A DNA stretch of 64,000 bases, from contig NZ_MDDV01000014.1 in the NCBI RefSeq assembly GCF_001854885.1, positions 34,945-98,944 on the forward strand, given 5' to 3'. Under the pieces are notes generated by a model, which saw nothing but the letters and a program-made list of their open reading frames with translations, had not been told where the DNA came from and made no database searches. This stretch comes from Ensifer sp. LCM 4579 (lineage in GTDB: Bacteria; Pseudomonadota; Alphaproteobacteria; Rhizobiales; Rhizobiaceae). Below are positions 59,456 to 64,000 of this stretch, piece after piece. The translations under genes were made by a program, and so were the position numbers. How positions within the stretch are numbered: position 1 is the first letter of the stretch; every line of letters begins with the position of its first letter.

Positions 59456-60030
59456 GGTTCTTCTTCTCCACTGGCAATCGGGTTCTTTGGATGATTTTTC
59501 GGAGGAGTGCGCCGTTTCGAAAGTTCGTAGACGGGATCATTCGGATACGTTGCCCCAATCGGCTGGCGAAGACCGAACCGCTCTGTTTCCGAAGACGTCG
59601 GAGGCCTCTGTTCTTCGATCCAATCATAGACCACAGTGCGTTCGGCGATGCGCCACTCCCCTTCCCGTTTCTGAAACAGATCACAGTAGCGTCCGCACAG
59701 GAGCACCTGCTTCATCTCGCCTGACTCGTGGGGACCGCGCTGCAGCGCGGTGAAGTAGCTCTCGACGACGGCCTCTGCCGGGCCCAGGAACTCGATCATT
59801 ATGTTTGCAAGCTGGTGGATGTTGCGCGGCTGGGTCTTGAAGTGGCTAAGCGCAAACTGAATGAACCCACCGGCAGAGCCGGAGTAACTCCCGTGATTGT
59901 CACGGGCATCGGGCCAATAGCAGCTGCGCAAAGCAGCCTCATCTGCCCGGTCGATTCCTCGACAGTAACGATAGAGACAGTCGCGGATTGCTTCTCGGTC
60001 GAAGAGTTGAGTTATGCTTGTTTGATTCAT
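59452..60030 (-). CDS. SnoaL-like (NTF2-fold) protein (y4vH-like)
   Basis: 192 residues with the aromatic-ring-dioxygenase/SnoaL-like pattern: [39 protein letters not shown], then [27 protein letters not shown]. These small cone-shaped proteins act as isomerases, dehydratases or cyclases, or as subunits of oxygenases. The frame extends to 60054; I use the ATG at 60030 ([14 protein letters not shown]), which fits the family start. First gene of the operon, with a NifA-type site about 360 bases upstream. Confidence 0.82.
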   Translation of the reverse strand: MNQTSITQLFDREAIRDCLYRYCRGIDRADEAALRSCYWPDARDNHGSYSGSAGGFIQFALSHFKTQPRNIHQLANIMIEFLGPAEAVVESYFTALQRGPHESGEMKQVLLCGRYCDLFQKREGEWRIAERTVVYDWIEEQRPPTSSETERFGLRQPIGATYPNDPVYELSKRRTPPKNHPKNPIASGEEEP

Positions 60031-60303
60031 GGGCTCTATAGAGGTTCTGAACATCTATGAAGCGTGTCCACGGAGCAGGCTTTATCGGCAAGGATTCGCG
60101 CATCCGCCGCGCCATGCTCGCCCTCGGCCCGCCAGGATCGGAACACGGAGTTTTCGAGCTTTCCCCAAAAAGGCTCTTCTACGGTCTTTGTCACCTTGTT
60201 CTTCCTTTCGTTTATGACGGTCCACTTTGAGAGGGCACTCGAACGCTTGAGGCCGCAGGCGTGTGCTCACTGGCAACCTGCCGCCGCCGCCCAATGGGGC
60301 TGG

Positions 60304-60320
60304 TTCAAAGTTCATGCCAA
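60304..60320 (-). promoter_or_regulatory. Weak sigma54-like element upstream of the SnoaL operon
   Basis: TTGGCATGAACTTTGAA on the minus strand keeps the -24 GG with ten bases to a GA in place of the usual GC. It resembles the nifH relic element. It lies about 270 bases upstream of the operon's first ATG, so the assignment is tentative. Confidence 0.45.
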
Positions 60321-60393
60321 TTTGGCTGACATGCCAGAACTGAACTTTATAGTTCCTGTTCAGCTACTTAGCTCAAGGGTCAAAACAAGCCTG

Positions 60394-60409
60394 TGTCGTA
60401 AGACCGACA
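60394..60409 (-). promoter_or_regulatory. NifA upstream activator site of the SnoaL operon
   Basis: TGTCGTAAGACCGACA is a perfect TGT-N10-ACA. Its flanks (CAAGCCTG before, AAGG after) match the site at 42007, suggesting common descent. It lies between the convergent P450 end and the SnoaL operon start, so only the operon can be its target. Confidence 0.75.
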
Positions 60410-60512
60410 AAGGCGACAGTCATCGTAAGGCCTTTCAAGCCGCTGATTGTTGAGGCACCGAGACGATGAGGCGTTTTGAGCCATGCAGTTCTGCGTGCTG
60501 GCCGGGCCCCGA

Positions 60513-61730
60513 TCAGGCCCAAGTCAGAACGAGATCCTTGATCCCGAATACATGACCGCCGTGGGTAATCGGCGCCGTGCCTTCCTTGATGCGGAAAGCT
60601 GGGATGCGCGCCAACCATTCACGTAGGCCGATGACAATTTCTCGCCGTGCAAGATGCGCTCCGAGGCAAAGGTGTGGACCATAGCCAAAGGCGGTGTGGT
60701 GGTTATCTTGTCGGGCCAGCTCGATGGTGTTGGGGTACTCGAATTCAGAGGGATCGCGATTGGCAATCATCGTGGCGCAGGAAACATAATCGCCCTTGCG
60801 GATCGGCACGCCTTCGAACTCGATATCCTTCGTGGCCACGCGGATCATCTGAACGGTTGAATAGGCGCGCAGCAATTCTTCAGCGGCGAGGACGACCCGA
60901 TCCGGTTCATTCCGCAACAACTCCCGGTCCATTGGATTGCGTGCAAGATAGGCCAAGTCAAAGGCTATGGCGGCTGCGACCGTGTCGAGTCCCGCGACCA
61001 AGAAAAGCACACCGATGCCACGGACTTCCTCTTCTGTTAAGGAGCGGCCCTCAATTTCCGCCTGCACGACGAAGGTCATGAAATCGACAGTTGGTGCCTT
61101 GCGGCGCCTTGCTGCAACGTCGTCAATGAAGGCCACGATCGACCGGGCTGCTGCCGTTCGCTTGTCTGCGTTACCGTGGAGCAAATCGCTTACCCAGCCG
61201 ACAAAGACTTCGGAGCGCCTCTGCGAAAGCCCCAGAAAGCTAAGGAAGACGCTGACTGTGAAGGGCACGGCAAAATCCTTCATGACATCACAGCTGGTTT
61301 TCTTTCTCGCTATGCCGTCGATCAGTGCGCCTGCTCTGTCGCGGATAGTCGGCTCCAGTGCCATCACCCGCTTGGACGAGAACAGAGGTTCTAGCAGTGC
61401 ACGAAACACGCCATGGGCCGGTGGATCCAGTTCGAGCGGGATGACCGGCCAGTGTTCGCCCAGTGCGGAGGCGAAGATGCTGCGATGGCTGGAAAAGGTC
61501 TCTGTATCCCGCAGCACCCGGCGCTGGTCTCTCGCGCGTGTGATGACCCAGGTGCCTCGTCCGTCGCGCGTGTTGTCAGGAGAGTAAAAGATCGGTGGTC
61601 CATCATGAGCGCAAGCCACGGCAGCATGCGGATCCCCGTTAGGCGTCGGCGCCATGCCTGGCGAGGTGAAAAGACTGAAGTCCCGCACTAGGCCGGGCGG
61701 AACATGATCTGGAATGGGGTTGGTCTTCAC
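60513..61730 (-). CDS. Cytochrome P450, CYP127-like (y4vG-like)
   Basis: 405-residue class I bacterial P450 with VAGLDTVAAA in the oxygen-binding helix, ExxR in EELLR and the haem loop FGYGPHLCLGAHLAR. The frame opens at 61754, but the GTG at 61730 has AAGGAG seven bases upstream. It follows dctA by 246 bases and precedes the SnoaL operon on the same strand. By gene order it corresponds to CYP127 (y4vG) of NGR234. The likely role is hydroxylation of the compound handled by the SnoaL/SDR/luciferase-like proteins, needing a ferredoxin from elsewhere. Confidence 0.92.
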   Translation of the reverse strand: MKTNPIPDHVPPGLVRDFSLFTSPGMAPTPNGDPHAAVACAHDGPPIFYSPDNTRDGRGTWVITRARDQRRVLRDTETFSSHRSIFASALGEHWPVIPLELDPPAHGVFRALLEPLFSSKRVMALEPTIRDRAGALIDGIARKKTSCDVMKDFAVPFTVSVFLSFLGLSQRRSEVFVGWVSDLLHGNADKRTAAARSIVAFIDDVAARRRKAPTVDFMTFVVQAEIEGRSLTEEEVRGIGVLFLVAGLDTVAAAIAFDLAYLARNPMDRELLRNEPDRVVLAAEELLRAYSTVQMIRVATKDIEFEGVPIRKGDYVSCATMIANRDPSEFEYPNTIELARQDNHHTAFGYGPHLCLGAHLARREIVIGLREWLARIPAFRIKEGTAPITHGGHVFGIKDLVLTWA

Positions 61731-61976
61731 TCGCTGTCTCCTTCTGTCAAACACTCATCAACTGCGCGGGCCGTCGAAGATCTGAGCGGAATCGATCGGG
61801 AGCATTCCATCAGAGATCGCCCCCTGCCCTTTGGGCGACCATCAAGGAGGCGGGAAGGCGGAATCCAGGGAAATACCCGCTGCACAGGCAGGCAGCCCAC
61901 GGTCGCGCCGCAAGAAAGTGGGTGCGATCTTGCGAAATAGACCGCGGGAAGACAGGACTGTCCGGGTTCAAGTGCA

Positions 61977-63305
61977 TTACTCCGCTGGCTTGACGGACGC
62001 CGGCAGGGTCTGGATCGTCGCCTTGCCTGCAAGGGCGGTTGCAAGCTGCGGCTGATCCAGCTCTCCTTCCCATTTGGCCACCACAACCGTTGCAACGGCA
62101 TTGCCGATCAAGTTGGTGAGCGCCCGGCATTCCGACATGAAGCGGTCGATGCCGAGGATCAGCGCCATGCCGGCGACCGGTACCGACGGAACGACCGAGA
62201 GAGTGGCAGCCAGCGTGATGAAGCCGGCGCCGGTGATGCCGGCGGCACCCTTGGAGCTCAGCATGGCGACAAGCAAGAGCAGGATCTGGTCGCCGTAGGA
62301 GAGCGGCGTATCGGTCGCTTGCGCGATGAAAAGCGCCGCAAGCGTCATGTAGATGTTGGTGCCGTCGAGGTTGAAAGAATAGCCGGTCGGGATAACGAGG
62401 CCGACCACCGAACGCTTGCACCCAGCCCTCTCCATCTTGTTCATGAGACCCGGCAGCGCGGCTTCGGAGGAGGAGGTGCCGAGCACGAGCAGCAGCTCTT
62501 CCTTGATGTAGCGGATGAGCGAGATGATCGAGAAGCCGTTATAGCGCGCCACGGCGCCGAGCACGACGAAGACGAACAGGAACGAGGTCAGATAGAAGGT
62601 GCCGATCAGCATGGCGAGGTTGGCGATCGAGGCGATGCCGTACTTGCCGATGGTGAAAGCCATGGCGCCGAAGGCGCCGATCGGAGCGGCTTTCATGAGG
62701 ATCGCGACCAGCCGGAAGACCGGTAGCGTCAGCGCCTGCAGGAAGTCGACGACGGGCTCGGCCTTCTTGCCGGCCGTAGCGAGCGAAATGCCGAAGAGCA
62801 CCGAGATGAACAGCACCTGCAGGATGTCGCCTTCGGCGAAAGCACCGGCCAGCGTCGTCGGAATGATGTTTATCAAGAAGCCCGTAACCGACTGCTCATG
62901 GGCCTCCGCCGTGTAGGTGGCGACCGCCTTCGCGTCGAGCGAGGCGGGGTCGATATGCATGCCGGCACCCGGCTGCACCACATTCGCGACGACCAGGCCG
63001 ACGACGAGCGCCAACGTCGAGAAGGTCAGGAAGTACAGCATCGTCTTGCCGGCGACCCGGCCAACCTTGGCGAGATCGGTCATGCCGGCAATGCCGGTCG
63101 CGACCGTGAGGAAGATGACCGGCGCGATGATCATCTTGACGAGCTTGATGAAAGCATCGCCGAACGGCTTCAATTGAGTGCCGAGCTCGGGATAGAAATG
63201 CCCGAGCAGGATGCCCGCGGCGATCGCGGCCAGGACCTGGACATAGAGATGGCGATAAAAAGGTGTCTTGGCGCTGACCTCCGCGGAATGTTCTGCGATC
63301 AACAT
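61977..63305 (-). CDS. dctA: C4-dicarboxylate transport protein
   Basis: 442-residue sodium/proton-dicarboxylate symporter with about eight to ten membrane segments. Landmarks are [35 protein letters not shown] (substrate hairpin), [13 protein letters not shown] and [20 protein letters not shown]. It imports succinate, malate and fumarate, the carbon supply of bacteroids. The start at 63305 ([11 protein letters not shown]) has GGAGGA upstream; the longer frame from 63317 starts before that ribosome site. It lies 95 bases after nifQ on the same strand and may be co-transcribed with it. No dctBD regulators are in the window. Confidence 0.95.
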   Translation of the reverse strand: MLIAEHSAEVSAKTPFYRHLYVQVLAAIAAGILLGHFYPELGTQLKPFGDAFIKLVKMIIAPVIFLTVATGIAGMTDLAKVGRVAGKTMLYFLTFSTLALVVGLVVANVVQPGAGMHIDPASLDAKAVATYTAEAHEQSVTGFLINIIPTTLAGAFAEGDILQVLFISVLFGISLATAGKKAEPVVDFLQALTLPVFRLVAILMKAAPIGAFGAMAFTIGKYGIASIANLAMLIGTFYLTSFLFVFVVLGAVARYNGFSIISLIRYIKEELLLVLGTSSSEAALPGLMNKMERAGCKRSVVGLVIPTGYSFNLDGTNIYMTLAALFIAQATDTPLSYGDQILLLLVAMLSSKGAAGITGAGFITLAATLSVVPSVPVAGMALILGIDRFMSECRALTNLIGNAVATVVVAKWEGELDQPQLATALAGKATIQTLPASVKPAE

Positions 63306-63399
63306 GATATCCTCCACATGGTGAATGCGTGTGTCGTCAACCGAGCATGATGAATTGGCGAAAAGGCCTCGCAGCGGTTACAGCCGGCGTAGGCGGCGC

Positions 63400-64000
63400 C
63401 TACTTGACCTCCACGCGAACACTTTCGCCTTCCTCGGGGCAAAAGCAGCTCTCCAAGTCCTTGCATTCCCGGCAAGTGGGCGCCGTGCACAGCGAAAAGC
63501 CCTCAGCCTCGCAGAGCTTGCGGTAAAGGTATCGCTTCCATCGCATGTTGTTGGTATTGCCGGCCGCAAGCGTTGGGAAATGAGTGGCGAGCAATCGGGT
63601 GAGTTCGACCCGATCGAAAAGACCCAGCTCCCTCCAGAGATGGTCGTGCCGCAGGGCACGGCGGGCTATGATCTTGGCGAAACGTACGCTTGCCGAATCG
63701 CCCCCTCGAGCATGTGCAAGCAGCAGATCCCGCAGAAGTTCCTCCTCCAGGCCGGGCTCCACATCGCTTACCTCTTCCAAGCGAAAAGCGTGACTAGTTG
63801 GGGCGGGGAAACTGTCGTTGAGAATCTCCCGCAGCTCGGCTTGCGTGAGGCCTGTTGCCTCTGTGGCAGTTGCCTCGCCGGCATCGATTTCCTCGAGTGC
63901 ACGCGAGAGGACACACGCAAGCACGTACTGATCGAAATCCATTTCGAGGTCTATGGGCGGCCAAGGCCCGAGGCCAAGCAGTTCAGATAATTGTCGCCAA
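63400..64000 (-). CDS. nifQ: NifQ, molybdenum donor (5' truncated by window edge)
   Basis: The C-terminal motif C-x4-C-x2-C-x5-C (CTAPTCRECKDLESC) binds the Mo-Fe-S cluster through which NifQ delivers molybdenum for FeMo-cofactor. An ATG at 63942 exists, but the frame stays open to the window end and the upstream residues (LLGLG, PWPPIDLE) look coding, so the true start is probably outside. The visible part has the family core MRWKRYLYRKLCEAEGFSLC. Genes nifQ and dctA are adjacent in the same order on the NGR234 plasmid from memory. Confidence 0.92.
   Translation of the reverse strand, partial: WRQLSELLGLGPWPPIDLEMDFDQYVLACVLSRALEEIDAGEATATEATGLTQAELREILNDSFPAPTSHAFRLEEVSDVEPGLEEELLRDLLLAHARGGDSASVRFAKIIARRALRHDHLWRELGLFDRVELTRLLATHFPTLAAGNTNNMRWKRYLYRKLCEAEGFSLCTAPTCRECKDLESCFCPEEGESVRVEVK

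Overview
This window looks like part of a symbiotic plasmid or island of a fast-growing rhizobium. A complete nifHDKENX block, fdxB, nifQ, dctA and nodD sit among mobile-element debris, broken genes and catabolic operons. Gene content and order (paired M16 proteases plus a Cro/CI regulator; P450, SnoaL-like protein, double SDR and luciferase-like protein beside dctA and nifQ) recall the Ensifer/Sinorhizobium fredii NGR234 symbiotic plasmid from memory. The species cannot be fixed from sequence reading alone. There are no rRNA, tRNA, CRISPR or replication genes.

Layout. 1-4.2 kb: end of an ABC exporter, then phosphomannomutase and GDP-mannose pyrophosphorylase/isomerase, a GDP-sugar supply for surface polysaccharide or Nod-factor fucosylation. 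5.2-13.1 kb: two carbon-nitrogen hydrolases separated by a probable anti-Shine-Dalgarno small RNA, then a divergent LacI regulator and sugar-type ABC transporter with an amidohydrolase. 13.6-19.1 kb: a decayed Tn3-family transposon with two unrelated resolvase fragments. 19.4-22.3 kb: HxlR regulator, two SDR proteins and a DoxX-like protein. 22.7-25 kb: remains of micro-oxic genes (P-type ATPase relic, broken hemN) beside an intact pseudoazurin with a perfect Fnr/FixK box. 25.3-37.5 kb: flavin reductase, Cro/CI regulator, a protease pair behind a sigma54/NifA promoter, a P450, ACC deaminase, a LysR regulator and NodD.

37.6-51.8 kb: the nitrogenase region, all on the minus strand except one small Ntn-hydrolase-like gene. 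nifH, D, K, E, N, X and the NifX-associated gene run leftward from a NifA-type site. They are followed by a relic of a second nifH fused to a second NifX-associated gene, then fdxB, two SyrA/ExoX-like small membrane proteins, another intact NifX-associated gene and a flavin-dependent halogenase. 52.1-55.6 kb: divergent from nifH, a 1149-residue fusion of a molybdopterin oxidoreductase, a flavin reductase and a 2Fe-2S ferredoxin. 55.6-56.5 kb: two gene relics. 56.5-61.7 kb: an operon of SnoaL-like, SDR-SDR and luciferase-like proteins plus a P450, probably oxidative tailoring of a small molecule in the nodule. 62-64 kb: dctA and nifQ, the latter cut by the window edge.

The common thread is NifA/sigma54 control. 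TGT-N10-ACA sites with -24/-12-like elements lie upstream of nifH, the nifH relic, the SnoaL operon and the protease pair. Energy (DctA), molybdenum (NifQ) and electrons (FdxB, perhaps the fusion protein) all serve nitrogenase. The less understood symbiotic functions are the fusion redox enzyme, the halogenase and the P450/luciferase-like operon.
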